Positions 1-7,509 of a stretch of 64,000 bases of DNA are shown here, in pieces. The stretch lies in contig JAUSNO010000018.1 in the NCBI GenBank assembly GCA_030645915.1, forward strand, positions 62,001 to 126,000, read 5' to 3'. Position 1 is the stretch's first letter. Each line of letters begins with the position of its first letter. The notes below the pieces were generated by a model. It was not told where the DNA came from. It did no database searches and saw nothing but the letters and a program-made list of their open reading frames with translations. This DNA is from Undibacterium sp. Lineage in GTDB: Bacteria; Pseudomonadota; Gammaproteobacteria; Burkholderiales; Burkholderiaceae_D. A program made the position numbers and the translations under genes.

Positions 1-2
1 CG

Positions 3-827
3 CAGCGCTTGGGCATGGATGCGGTCGGTCCTTTTTTCTACTCGGCCTCACGTTTTATTTTGGGAGCACTACTGTTATTGCCTCTGGTTTATTTCCGGGG
101 CCACGCAGAAAATGGTTCTACCGAGAGCTTATGGCGCGATGGCGCACTGCTTGGCCTGATCATTGCCGTTGGCATTAATATGCAACAAGTTGGACTGCAA
201 TTTACCTCGATTGCCAATGCAGGCTTTATCACTGGCCTGTACGTCATTATCGTACCGATTATTGGTATTTTTTTACGTCACAAGATGCATCCATCTACTT
301 GGCTGGGGGTTTTTCTGGCGGTGCTGGGTACTTATTTTTTAAGTGTGAAGGGTGACTTCAGCATCGCCAAGGGAGACTGGATGCAATTGATCGGCACCTT
401 CGCCTGGGCTGCTCATGTGTTGTTGTTGTCGGTCCTGTCGCAACGCCACGACCCTATCCGTTTATCCATCGTGCAATTTTTTGTCTGCGGCGTTGTCTGC
501 CTGCTGCTATCACTGATTTTTGAGGATATGTCTGCACAAAACGTCAGTCAGGCGGTGCCTGCCATTTTGTACGGTGGAGTGCTCTCGGTTGGCCTTGGCT
601 ATACCTTGCAGGTAGTGGCGCAGAGAAATGCCATTCCCTCCCATGCCGCCATTATCTTTAGCATGGAGTCGGTATTTGCTGCACTGGCTGCCTGGCTGGT
701 ACTCGGAGAAACACTCTCCTCACGTGCCATGTTAGGTTGTGCCTTAATGTTGATTGGTATGCTGATCGCCCAGCTGGTACCGCTATATTTACAGGATGAA
801 CAACCTAGCGCGCCGCATCCGCAGTGA
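3..827 (+). CDS. DMT-superfamily (EamA) permease, 5' truncated by window edge
   Basis: A hydrophobic protein with about nine membrane segments in the visible part, of the drug/metabolite transporter type with two EamA halves. The frame stays open to the window start: the codons before the first possible TTG (position 9) read Gln-Arg-Leu, giving QRLGMDAVGP, which matches the conserved stretch after the first helix in this family. The true start and first helix therefore lie upstream. The second half shows the usual GYTLQVVAQ and SMESVFAALAAWLVLGE motifs, with the conserved Glu of the family. The substrate cannot be read from the sequence; members export amino acids, metabolites or drugs across the inner membrane. 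It ends about 60 bp before the promoter of the next, unrelated locus. Confidence 0.85.
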   Translation, partial: QRLGMDAVGPFFYSASRFILGALLLLPLVYFRGHAENGSTESLWRDGALLGLIIAVGINMQQVGLQFTSIANAGFITGLYVIIVPIIGIFLRHKMHPSTWLGVFLAVLGTYFLSVKGDFSIAKGDWMQLIGTFAWAAHVLLLSVLSQRHDPIRLSIVQFFVCGVVCLLLSLIFEDMSAQNVSQAVPAILYGGVLSVGLGYTLQVVAQRNAIPSHAAIIFSMESVFAALAAWLVLGETLSSRAMLGCALMLIGMLIAQLVPLYLQDEQPSAPHPQ

Positions 828-843
828 GATACGCGCATGTGAA

Positions 844-913
844 TGTCAACGTTGACAGGTAACATTTTTAAAAATATCTAAGGTTTGTACAGAGCGCTGC
901 AATCCTTTACAAT
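844..913 (+). promoter_or_regulatory. Predicted sigma-70 promoter with upstream palindrome, metal-uptake locus
   Basis: TTGTAC (885-890) and TACAAT (908-913) are 17 bp apart, a good -35/-10 pair that would start transcription near 920. A perfect 14-bp palindrome, TGTCAACGTTGACA, lies upstream at 844-857. The TTG at 885 could be read as a start codon of a longer ORF, but it is better explained as the -35 box, which favours the GTG at 951 as the start of the first gene. Confidence 0.5.
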
Positions 914-950
914 TGGCCTCCCTGAATCCGACTCATTCGCTATTTTTAAC

Positions 951-1268
951 GTGCAAACCCGACGCCCATTAGTGTCATTATTTTTGGTATTTTTGCTGCT
1001 GTTCATGCAGCAAGTTGGCTATGCACACGCAATTTCTCATTTGTCGAACGCCAATTTCAGCAATGTAAAAAATAGCCATCTACCTGCCGAACTTGCTTGC
1101 GAGCAATGCATTGCCTTTGCACAAGTTGGCTCAGCAGTGCGCACCGACCCAATTACCCTTGCAGTAACGCCTGTTGCTGTCGATATCCCACTAAGCAGAT
1201 CAACTCAGTTTCATTTTCTGAAAACGGTTTGCGTCTTCCATTCCCGCGCGCCCCCAATCATTGCCTAG
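951..1268 (+). CDS. Small exported protein, DUF2946-like
   Basis: About 105 residues from the GTG start. An N-terminal hydrophobic stretch (LVSLFLVFLLLFMQQVGYAHA) looks like a signal peptide or anchor. A CEQC motif follows in the middle, and the C-terminus carries SRAPP just before the end. Small secreted proteins with a Cys pair and a terminal R-A-P-P belong to the DUF2946-like group often found beside copper- or zinc-related TonB receptors; that placement is from general knowledge, and no function has been assigned to the family. The longer reading from TTG at 885 is less likely because that codon sits in a good -35 box. The gene lies in line with a second SRAPP protein and a TonB receptor, so a periplasmic metal-handling role is inferred. 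Confidence 0.6.
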   Translation: MQTRRPLVSLFLVFLLLFMQQVGYAHAISHLSNANFSNVKNSHLPAELACEQCIAFAQVGSAVRTDPITLAVTPVAVDIPLSRSTQFHFLKTVCVFHSRAPPIIA

Positions 1269-1343
1269 AAACAAAGTAAGCCAATATTAAATCCTTGCCC
1301 AAAAGCCAGGGTTTGGTTTTATTTCTGCATTACGGGGAACATC

Positions 1344-1442
1344 ATGTTTAACTATCTAACAAAAGCGATGGCGCTAAGCGCATCGTCTTTCGCCGCTTTG
1401 AGCGCTCGCCATCAAAGTGCGTGCAAACGGCATGAGCACTGA
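1344..1442 (+). CDS. Possible 32-residue leader peptide ending in a His/Cys-rich tail
   Basis: An ATG preceded at 7-nt spacing by a good ribosome-binding site (GGGGA, 1334-1338) opens a 32-codon frame. It begins with a short hydrophobic stretch and ends RHQSACKRHEH, rich in potential metal ligands (three His and one Cys in the last ten residues). It stops 13 nt before the GTG start of the next gene. It may be a leader peptide coupled to the metal-uptake genes, or the decayed start of another small exported protein. Expression is not shown; the strong ribosome-binding site is the main support. Confidence 0.35.
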   Translation: MFNYLTKAMALSASSFAALSARHQSACKRHEH

Positions 1443-1455
1443 TACGGACTGATCA

Positions 1456-1824
1456 GTGCGAACAATTCACCACCGTGCAGTAGCAATACTGATCTGGCTA
1501 TGCATGCCAGCATTGCTCTTGTCTCAGCTATCTGGCCTCGCGCATCGCGTTTATCACTCCGGCTGGATCAATGTCCAAGCGCCCTCTCTGCGCAACAATA
1601 CCGATGCAGTCATCGGTATTTTTTACAATGGCGAGAGTCCTCAGCATTCTTGCACGCTATTCGATGCCAGCACGCTCGTTGAGTGTCTGCATGACGGACA
1701 AGCGGTGCTGCCAGATACCTCAACACGTGATGCTCTTGCTTTATTTGCGGCAAATAAAACATGGCTTGCTCAACCACAGGTCTATTTTTCTTCGCGCGCC
1801 CCGCCATTTTCTGACGCTTTCTAG
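1456..1824 (+). CDS. Second small exported protein with C-terminal SRAPP
   Basis: A 122-residue product from GTG. It has an N-terminal hydrophobic segment (AVAILIWLCMPALLLSQLSGLAH), a central HSCTLFD...VECL region with two Cys, and the C-terminal SRAPP also found in the gene at 951. Sequence between the shared features differs strongly, so the two are at best distant paralogues. The gene lies 79 bp upstream of the TonB receptor start and probably shares its transcript. The function is unknown; a periplasmic partner in metal uptake is inferred from context and Cys content. The GTG start is weakly supported by ACGGA a few bases upstream. Confidence 0.6.
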   Translation: MRTIHHRAVAILIWLCMPALLLSQLSGLAHRVYHSGWINVQAPSLRNNTDAVIGIFYNGESPQHSCTLFDASTLVECLHDGQAVLPDTSTRDALALFAANKTWLAQPQVYFSSRAPPFSDAF

Positions 1825-1903
1825 CGCGACCCGAGACGGGTCATTATGAAACAGTCTGCCGTGATTTATCCGGCGCCATTTGTCATATTTTTCAGGAATT
1901 GTT

Positions 1904-3931
1904 ATGTATTTTCAACGTACTTTATTACACCGTACCATCTTATCTGCACTCGCCACTTTATCGACAACGCTCATGGTCTCAGCCCATGCGCAGACATCCC
2001 CTTCTACGACAATAAATACCGTCACAGTAACGGCCAATCCGCTGGGAAAAGATGAAAGCATGCAAGTCCTCACCCCCGCCACGATCTTGTCCGGCCCCGA
2101 CTTGCGTAACAAGCTCGGCAGCTCACTGGGCGAAACATTAGGCAGCGAACTCGGTGTCACCGCCTCTGGCTTTGGTGCCGGCGCATCCCGCCCCATCATT
2201 CGGGGACTGGAAGGTCCGCGCGTCAAGATTTTGCAAAACGGCATGGCGGTCGCGGACGTCTCCAGCCTATCCAATGATCATGCTGTCGCCAGCGAAAGCG
2301 CGACTGCACAGCAGATCGAGATTCTGCGTGGCCCGGCCGCCTTGCTTTACGGTAGCGGTGCTATCGGTGGCTTGGTCAACGTGGTTGACGGGCGCATTCC
2401 AACTACATTGAGCAAGGAATTGAATGGCGAGGCCGAAGTGCGTTTTGGTTCCGTCAACCAGGAAAAGAGCCTGTCGTTTTTTGTTGATGGGTCAAGTGGC
2501 GACATAGGATTGCATGTCGACGGCAATACGCGTGATACCGGTAACTACAAGATCCCGGGATCAACGGAACGTGGCAATCCGGAATCTATCAGCGGTCACT
2601 TGCCATCCAGTTTTACCCGCGAATCCAGCGTGGGCGTTGGCGCATCGCTGATCAAAGCATGGGGGCACGTTGGGATAGCAGCGCAAACCATGGATGACCG
2701 CTACGGCATCCCTACGGCTGAAAAATCATTCATCGATTTGAAACAAAATCGCTTTGATCTCGATGGCGCAATCAAAGCGCCATTCGCTGGTTTTGACAGT
2801 CTCAAATTCAAGCTTGCCTCCAGCGATTACAAACACACAGAAAAGCAGGAAGATGGAACGCCGATCACCGATTTTGCCAACCGCTCGACGGAGACGCGAC
2901 TGACGCTGTCGCATCTCGATTGGTCAGGCTGGGAAGGCAGTTGGGGCCTGCAAACCGAGAACACGCGCTTCTCGGCCTTGTCTGCCAGTACCGGGCGTTC
3001 TGATACCGTGCCAACCACCAAATCGACATCCATCGCAGCGTTTTTTGTTGAACAGCGCAGCTTTGGAGAGCTGCTTGGCAGTGCGGGAGCGCGGGTTGAA
3101 CGCATCAATCGCACCCCTGAAGCAAGCAATCTCTTGCCAGGTCGCGAATTCACCCTGACCTCGGCATCGGTTGGCGCATTGTGGCCGGTCATGACAGGCT
3201 ATGGTTTAGGTGCCAGCTTTTCAGTGGCGCAACGTGCGCCGACTACCGAAGAGCTATATTCAAACGGGCCGCATGAATCGACTGCGACCTTTGACATCGG
3301 CAACACGCAACTCAAGATCGAAAAATCACGCAATCTGGAGTTGAGCTTGCAAAAAACTAGCGGGCCGATACGGTGGAAAATCAATGCCTTCCTCAACAAG
3401 GTGAATAACTACGTCTATGGCAACACCAACGGTGTCACGCTTGATGAGGAAGGCGTGCCTGACCCGCTGGCTGAATTTACCCAACGCAACTGGTCGCAGG
3501 CATCCGCCACTATCCGCGGTGGCGAGGCGGAGGTCAGCTACAATCAGCATGGCGAGGGACTGTCTCTGCGTGGTTTTGCCGACACTTCTCGCGGCAGCCT
3601 AGATGATCTGGGCAATCTGCCACTGCAGCCGGCTAACCGTCTTGGCTTGGAAATCGGCTATAAGCAATCAGGCTGGCGCACCAACCTCAATGTGATCCAT
3701 GCGCAAAATCAGGATCGCTTAGCCACCTTTGAAACGTATGCGACACCCGCATTCACCAAAGTTGATCTTAGCGTTGCCTATTCGCATCCGTATATGAAAA
3801 GCCAATTAACCTGGTTCATTCAGGCCAAGAATTTGTTGAATCAAGACATACGCCTGGCCACTTCGGTACTGAAAGAAACCGTTCCGCAACCGATGCGCGG
3901 ATTAATTGCTGGTGTCAGGGCTACTTTTTAA
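1904..3931 (+). CDS. TonB-dependent outer-membrane receptor, ZnuD-like (probable zinc)
   Basis: A 675-residue receptor. The ATG at 1904 follows AGGAA at 5-nt spacing and gives a clean signal peptide ending SAHA (residue 29); an upstream TTG at 1880 in frame lacks this. The plug domain follows (TVTVTANP TonB-box region, RPIIRGLEGPRVKILQNG, then EILRGPAALLYGSGAIGG) and then a 22-strand barrel ending in Phe. The stretches RPIIRGLEGPRV and HVGIAAQTMDDRYGIP resemble the ZnuD zinc-receptor group rather than siderophore receptors, so zinc is the best guess, with another metal or heme possible. Two small exported Cys-containing proteins precede it. A REP-like stem followed by a T-rich run lies downstream and may end the transcript. 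Confidence 0.8.
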   Translation: MYFQRTLLHRTILSALATLSTTLMVSAHAQTSPSTTINTVTVTANPLGKDESMQVLTPATILSGPDLRNKLGSSLGETLGSELGVTASGFGAGASRPIIRGLEGPRVKILQNGMAVADVSSLSNDHAVASESATAQQIEILRGPAALLYGSGAIGGLVNVVDGRIPTTLSKELNGEAEVRFGSVNQEKSLSFFVDGSSGDIGLHVDGNTRDTGNYKIPGSTERGNPESISGHLPSSFTRESSVGVGASLIKAWGHVGIAAQTMDDRYGIPTAEKSFIDLKQNRFDLDGAIKAPFAGFDSLKFKLASSDYKHTEKQEDGTPITDFANRSTETRLTLSHLDWSGWEGSWGLQTENTRFSALSASTGRSDTVPTTKSTSIAAFFVEQRSFGELLGSAGARVERINRTPEASNLLPGREFTLTSASVGALWPVMTGYGLGASFSVAQRAPTTEELYSNGPHESTATFDIGNTQLKIEKSRNLELSLQKTSGPIRWKINAFLNKVNNYVYGNTNGVTLDEEGVPDPLAEFTQRNWSQASATIRGGEAEVSYNQHGEGLSLRGFADTSRGSLDDLGNLPLQPANRLGLEIGYKQSGWRTNLNVIHAQNQDRLATFETYATPAFTKVDLSVAYSHPYMKSQLTWFIQAKNLLNQDIRLATSVLKETVPQPMRGLIAGVRATF

Positions 3932-4001
3932 GGTGCTTTCCAGCGATGCCACCCAGTTCAGCAACTCATTTTGTTACTTAGCTAGGTAAATTTTATTTAG
4001 T

Positions 4002-4084
4002 GGCAGGCCCACCACGCACTGTTCATGCGCCTTTGCAGCCATGCCGGCCTGCAGACCGCATGGGGATTGCGTGGTGGGCCTGCC
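4002..4084. repeat. REP-like palindromic element, copy A
   Basis: A perfect 17-bp inverted repeat (4002-4018 with 4068-4084) encloses a nested palindrome, CATGCG (4024-4029) with CGCATG (4057-4062), around a CC-GGCCTGCAG core. Six other intergenic sites in the window share the core pattern CGCACT.TCCATGCG ... GGCCTGCA..CCGCATGG.GATTGCGTG. A T-rich run follows, so this copy may also act as a terminator for the TonB receptor gene. Confidence 0.75.
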
Positions 4085-4146
4085 CTATTTTGTTTTTTTA
4101 TTTTTCAGCGTTATGGACTGACTCACGCTACAGATAAGATGGATTT

Positions 4147-4761
4147 ATGAAAATCACCGTTCTCTTCCCCACTCAAACCGAAGCCAGTTTATTCACACGT
4201 GATGATGTGAGCGTGCGCATTTCCGGCGTCGGACTCACCGCCACCGCGGTCGCAACGATCAAGGCGATCGCGCACGATCAACCTGACATAGTGATCCTCG
4301 CGGGCATTGCCGGCGTGTTCCCGCACGCACCATTCAAGATAGGCGAGGTGGTACTGGTAGAGACTGAAGTGGAAGGCGATCTGGGTTTTTTTACACCTGG
4401 GGGTTTTATTCATCTGGCGCATCTTCCGCTAGAGATGGATTTTGCCCGTCGCCATACCTTAAGCTGCCCGCACTTGCCAGACGATGCCCCATTCAGCCTG
4501 GCCCGCGGTATGTCGCTCAATGCGGCGATGGCACCGTTTGTCGATACGCAAAATGTCGATATCGAGAACATGGAAGGCGCGGCTTTTTTCCATGTCTGCC
4601 TGCAGGAAAATCAAGGTTTTCTCGAACTGCGCGCCATCTCCAACCTGGTTAATATCGGCGATGACAACTGGGACATGCAAGGTTCGGTGCAGGCCCTGAC
4701 CGATGGCTTGCACAAGTTAGTAGATCTGCTGCTGGCGCAATCGCATCGTATCGAGCAATAA
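4147..4761 (+). CDS. Nucleoside phosphorylase/nucleosidase-family hydrolase, futalosine-hydrolase-like
   Basis: A 204-residue protein of the purine nucleoside phosphorylase/MTA-SAH nucleosidase fold. GIAGVFP at about residue 53 is the family glycine-rich turn, and ENMEGAAFF at 140-148 carries the Met-Glu pair that contacts the ribose. The C-terminal R-A-I-S-N-L segment carries the Asn where MTA/SAH nucleosidases have the catalytic Asp, as in futalosine hydrolases (MqnB). Those act in the futalosine route to menaquinone, but no other gene of that route is in the window, so the substrate is open. The gene stands alone and ends in a strong terminator shared with convergent tolC. Confidence 0.7.
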   Translation: MKITVLFPTQTEASLFTRDDVSVRISGVGLTATAVATIKAIAHDQPDIVILAGIAGVFPHAPFKIGEVVLVETEVEGDLGFFTPGGFIHLAHLPLEMDFARRHTLSCPHLPDDAPFSLARGMSLNAAMAPFVDTQNVDIENMEGAAFFHVCLQENQGFLELRAISNLVNIGDDNWDMQGSVQALTDGLHKLVDLLLAQSHRIEQ

Positions 4762-4791
4762 AAAAGCCCGCAAAATTTGCGGGCTTTTTTT
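4761..4791. terminator. Bidirectional rho-independent terminator
   Basis: The stem GCCCGCAAA/TTTGCGGGC is flanked by A5 on the left and T7 on the right. It lies between the convergent ends of the nucleosidase and tolC and can serve both. Confidence 0.9.
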
Positions 4792-4807
4792 ATTGCAAAG
4801 AACGGTA

Positions 4808-6151
4808 TCAGTTCTGCAGCAGTGCATTCACTTCAGACAGATCCTGTTCTTTCAAGATGCCGGCGGCAGACTTCAGGCGCAGGCCATTCATGATCGCATC
4901 GTAGCGTGCTTTTGCCAGATTCTGACGCGTGGTGGACAACTGCTGCTGTGCATTCAACACGTCGATATTGATACGTACGCCAACCTGATAACCCAATTTA
5001 TTCGAATCCAGCGCAGACTGACTGGAAATCTCGGCCGCTTCCAAAGCCTTGATCTGTGCCAGACCACTGGTGACACCGACATAGGCTTGTCTCGATCCTT
5101 GTGCGGCAGCACGACGGGCGGTTTCGAGATCATTTCTTGCCTTGTCTTCGAGCGCGATCGATTCGCGGACGCGACTATCAACAGCAAAGCCGGAAAAAAT
5201 CGGAATATTCCATTGCACACCTATTGTGTTGGCTTTACTTGTTCCGGTGCCGCTCAAGGATTGGCCACCAGTCGCTGTGCGTCCTGTACTGGCGATCAGA
5301 TCAACGGTCGGATAATGACCGGCACGGTTCCGGGAAATATCACGCTTTGCTATTTCTACCGCGACCTGCGATGCAACGACGTTAAAATTTTGCTTCTCGG
5401 CAGAGCTAACCCAGTCAGCCATCTGCGCAGGTTGCGGCGGGCTGACTTGAATGCCCGCTTTCAGCGATGCCAGATCACCGGCATCTCTTCCGATAATCTG
5501 TTGCAACGCAGCGCGCTTGATCGCCAAATCACCCTCGCCTGCAAGCTCTTGAGCAATGATCAGGTCGTAACGTGATTGCGCTTCGTGGCTGTCGGTAATG
5601 GTCGAGGTGCCGACTTCAAAATTGCGTTTGGCGGAGGCGAGTTGTTCCGAAGTAGCGACCTTTTGCGCTTGCAGCGTCTTTAAGGTGTCCTGCGCGGCAA
5701 GGACATCAAAATAAGCCTGGCTCACTCTGACGATCAGATCTTCCTGTGCCTGTGCAAATTGCGCATCGGCCACCACTACCGACAATTTACCTTGTTCATA
5801 TTGCTGCCAATTGGCCCAGCGAAATAGCGGCTGCGACAAGGCCAGTGAATAGGTATTGGAGTTAGTGGTGAAGTTGGCGCTACGGCCAAGATCGGGCTCA
5901 GAATCAATCTTAGTCTGCGTATTGCTACCGCTCAGACCGATAGAAGGCATCAAGCCGGCACGGCCCTGCACTGAGCGCTCCTGACCCGCGACATTGGCAG
6001 CGCGGGCGCTACCAAATTGCGCATCGTTGGCCACGGCATCTTTGTAAATTTGCAGCAAGTCACTTGCACCTGCATTCAAGGACAGAAAGGCGCTGGCAAT
6101 CAGCGTGGCAAGGATGGAATTTCGCAAAGGATGTAGCAAAGAATTTGCCAT
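4808..6151 (-). CDS. tolC: TolC-family outer-membrane efflux channel
   Basis: 447 residues. A signal peptide of about 29 residues ends NAGAS. Two TolC/OEP repeats follow, each a pair of beta strands and long alpha-helical hairpins rich in Ala, Gln and Leu. Typical markers include SLALSQPLFRWANW in the first half and QWNIPIFSGF in the second, the usual strand motifs of trimeric TolC channels. It forms the outer-membrane exit duct for RND pumps and type I secretion. It follows pcm and the rhodanese gene on the same strand, a gene order seen in many Burkholderiales, with a 176-bp repeat element now inserted between pcm and rhodanese. It probably supplies the outer channel for the RND pump encoded at 7.5-11.9 kb, which lacks its own. 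Confidence 0.93.
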   Translation of the reverse strand: MANSLLHPLRNSILATLIASAFLSLNAGASDLLQIYKDAVANDAQFGSARAANVAGQERSVQGRAGLMPSIGLSGSNTQTKIDSEPDLGRSANFTTNSNTYSLALSQPLFRWANWQQYEQGKLSVVVADAQFAQAQEDLIVRVSQAYFDVLAAQDTLKTLQAQKVATSEQLASAKRNFEVGTSTITDSHEAQSRYDLIIAQELAGEGDLAIKRAALQQIIGRDAGDLASLKAGIQVSPPQPAQMADWVSSAEKQNFNVVASQVAVEIAKRDISRNRAGHYPTVDLIASTGRTATGGQSLSGTGTSKANTIGVQWNIPIFSGFAVDSRVRESIALEDKARNDLETARRAAAQGSRQAYVGVTSGLAQIKALEAAEISSQSALDSNKLGYQVGVRINIDVLNAQQQLSTTRQNLAKARYDAIMNGLRLKSAAGILKEQDLSEVNALLQN

Positions 6152-6219
6152 GAATAGCTCCGAAAGAAAAATAATTTAAGTTCTAAAGTGCTGCGTCATT
6201 AAGACCAAAACAGCAAAAT

Positions 6220-6543
6220 TTAATACGTCGGCATCGAATGATCAACCTGCTGCGCCCAAGCATGCACGCCACCGGTGAAGTTAATGACGTGGGCAAAACC
6301 GTTACGTTCAAGAAAATTTGCCACTTGCATGCTACGCCCGCCATGATGACAAATACACACTATCACGGCTTCCGGATCAAGTTCCTGCAGGCGAACCGGC
6401 ACCGTTTGCATAGGCATTAGCACAACATGGGGAATATGACAGGTCTCATGTTCCCAAGGTTCCCGGACATCCAATAATAAAGGCGGATTCTTTGTCGTAT
6501 CGCCTAGCCATGCCGCCAATTCTGGCGCGGTGATGTGTTGCAT
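6220..6543 (-). CDS. Single-domain rhodanese-like protein
   Basis: 107 residues from the ATG at 6543, which has a strong ribosome-binding site (AGGGAGA) directly upstream. A longer in-frame ORF reaches 6639, but its extra codons run into the repeat element at 6615-6790, so the shorter start is preferred. The fold is rhodanese: LLLDVREPWEHETCHIPH near the N-terminus, then the active-site loop CHHGGRS with the catalytic Cys at about residue 65, then GGVHAWAQQVD at the C-terminus. The CxHGGRS loop is that of GlpE-like sulfurtransferases, which move sulfane sulfur from thiosulfate or persulfides to acceptors in the cytoplasm. The physiological partner is unknown. It lies between pcm and tolC. Confidence 0.88.
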   Translation of the reverse strand: MQHITAPELAAWLGDTTKNPPLLLDVREPWEHETCHIPHVVLMPMQTVPVRLQELDPEAVIVCICHHGGRSMQVANFLERNGFAHVINFTGGVHAWAQQVDHSMPTY

Positions 6544-6614
6544 GTACTTCTCCCTGCGTTGATCTGACATTGTGCCGATATTGTGCCGATCCAGCGTTAC
6601 CAGTCTGACTCTTA

Positions 6615-6790
6615 AACCGAGATTTTCGATTAGACGCACCAGAGGTGCTATTTGAGCGCTGACGGCGCATTTTCAGTCATTTTTGCCGTTCTTCGTTGCT
6701 CATGGCTAGCCATGAGCGCCTCATTCACGCCAAAACTGCCTCGAAAAGTGCATCCGTCATCATCTCAAATCCTAATGGAAATTCTCGGTT
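6615..6790. mobile_element. MITE-like 176-bp element, copy 1
   Basis: This is the reverse complement of a second 176-bp copy at 37807-37982, at roughly 80 % identity by eye. The ends are imperfect inverted repeats (AACCGAGATTTTCGATTAG at the left; the right end reads the same with two changes on the other strand), with TTAA at both edges. It holds a perfect 20-bp palindrome (6698-6717) and a small hairpin GCACC-AGA-GGTGC (6636-6648). There is no coding capacity, as expected for a non-autonomous element. Its right end overlaps the stop codon of pcm. Confidence 0.8.
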
Positions 6791-7439
6791 AAAAAGTAAA
6801 TGTCGACGCCGGTGCTGCCTGCGACAGGCGCTGCACTGAAGTCTCAAATAAATTAATGGTATTGAAAAATAATTCGGATTCGCGGGTGATGAGCTGCGCC
6901 TCCATCACCGGCGCTTTACCGACGATCACAAACAGTCTGCCGCCGTTGGTCAATTGCTTTTGCAATTCATCCGGCAGCACCTCCAAGGAACCATTGACGA
7001 CGATCACATCAAATGCGTTGATATGTTTTGCCGTTAAGGCGTCGCCCCATTGCACGTCCACGTTCGTCACGTGGTTCTCACGCAGATGTGTTTCAGCCAT
7101 CGCTTTGATTTCAGGATTGGCTTCCATGACTGTCACATGTCTTGCCTGATGTGCCAGCAAGGCCGCCAAATAACCGCTACCGGCACCAATGACCAAAACA
7201 GTTTCTTGTTTTTTGGCCGCCACTGCTTGCACAATGTGCGCCTCGATCTTGGGGCTGAGTGCGTGCGCCCCGCCTGGCAAAGGCAGCTCGGTATCAAAAA
7301 AAGCCAGGCTCTTTTGATTTTCCGGGAAAAAATTCTCACGCTTTACCAGGGCCAACAATGCCAATACCTCCTGGTCACCGACATTCCAAGGACGGATTTG
7401 CTGTTCTATCATGTTGAAACGGGCTTGTTCGATATTCAT
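6789..7439 (-). CDS. pcm: Protein-L-isoaspartate O-methyltransferase family protein
   Basis: 216 residues. The N-terminus NIEQARFNMIEQQIRPW is typical of the short PIMT-like proteins that precede tolC in Burkholderiales. The SAM-binding motif I reads VLVIGAGSGYLAALLA at about residues 81-96, followed by the acidic VTVMEAN. Classical PIMT repairs isoaspartyl residues. Members of this subgroup diverge from E. coli Pcm around the substrate site, so repair activity is assumed from family only. The stop codon TAA is formed where the gene meets the end of the 176-bp repeat element, so the present C-terminus may have been set by that insertion. Downstream genes are rhodanese and tolC on the same strand. 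Confidence 0.85.
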   Translation of the reverse strand: MNIEQARFNMIEQQIRPWNVGDQEVLALLALVKRENFFPENQKSLAFFDTELPLPGGAHALSPKIEAHIVQAVAAKKQETVLVIGAGSGYLAALLAHQARHVTVMEANPEIKAMAETHLRENHVTNVDVQWGDALTAKHINAFDVIVVNGSLEVLPDELQKQLTNGGRLFVIVGKAPVMEAQLITRESELFFNTINLFETSVQRLSQAAPASTFTF

Positions 7440-7509
7440 TTTGATTACTCGGTTGGGGTAAGACGGTATGGTTCAATTTGACAAAGAACCAGCATTTTAT
7501 CAAAGGGCG

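Noticed and set aside
4793-5575. Plus-strand open frame of 260 codons opposite tolC
   Set aside because: Starts in the terminator and mirrors tolC; not a gene.
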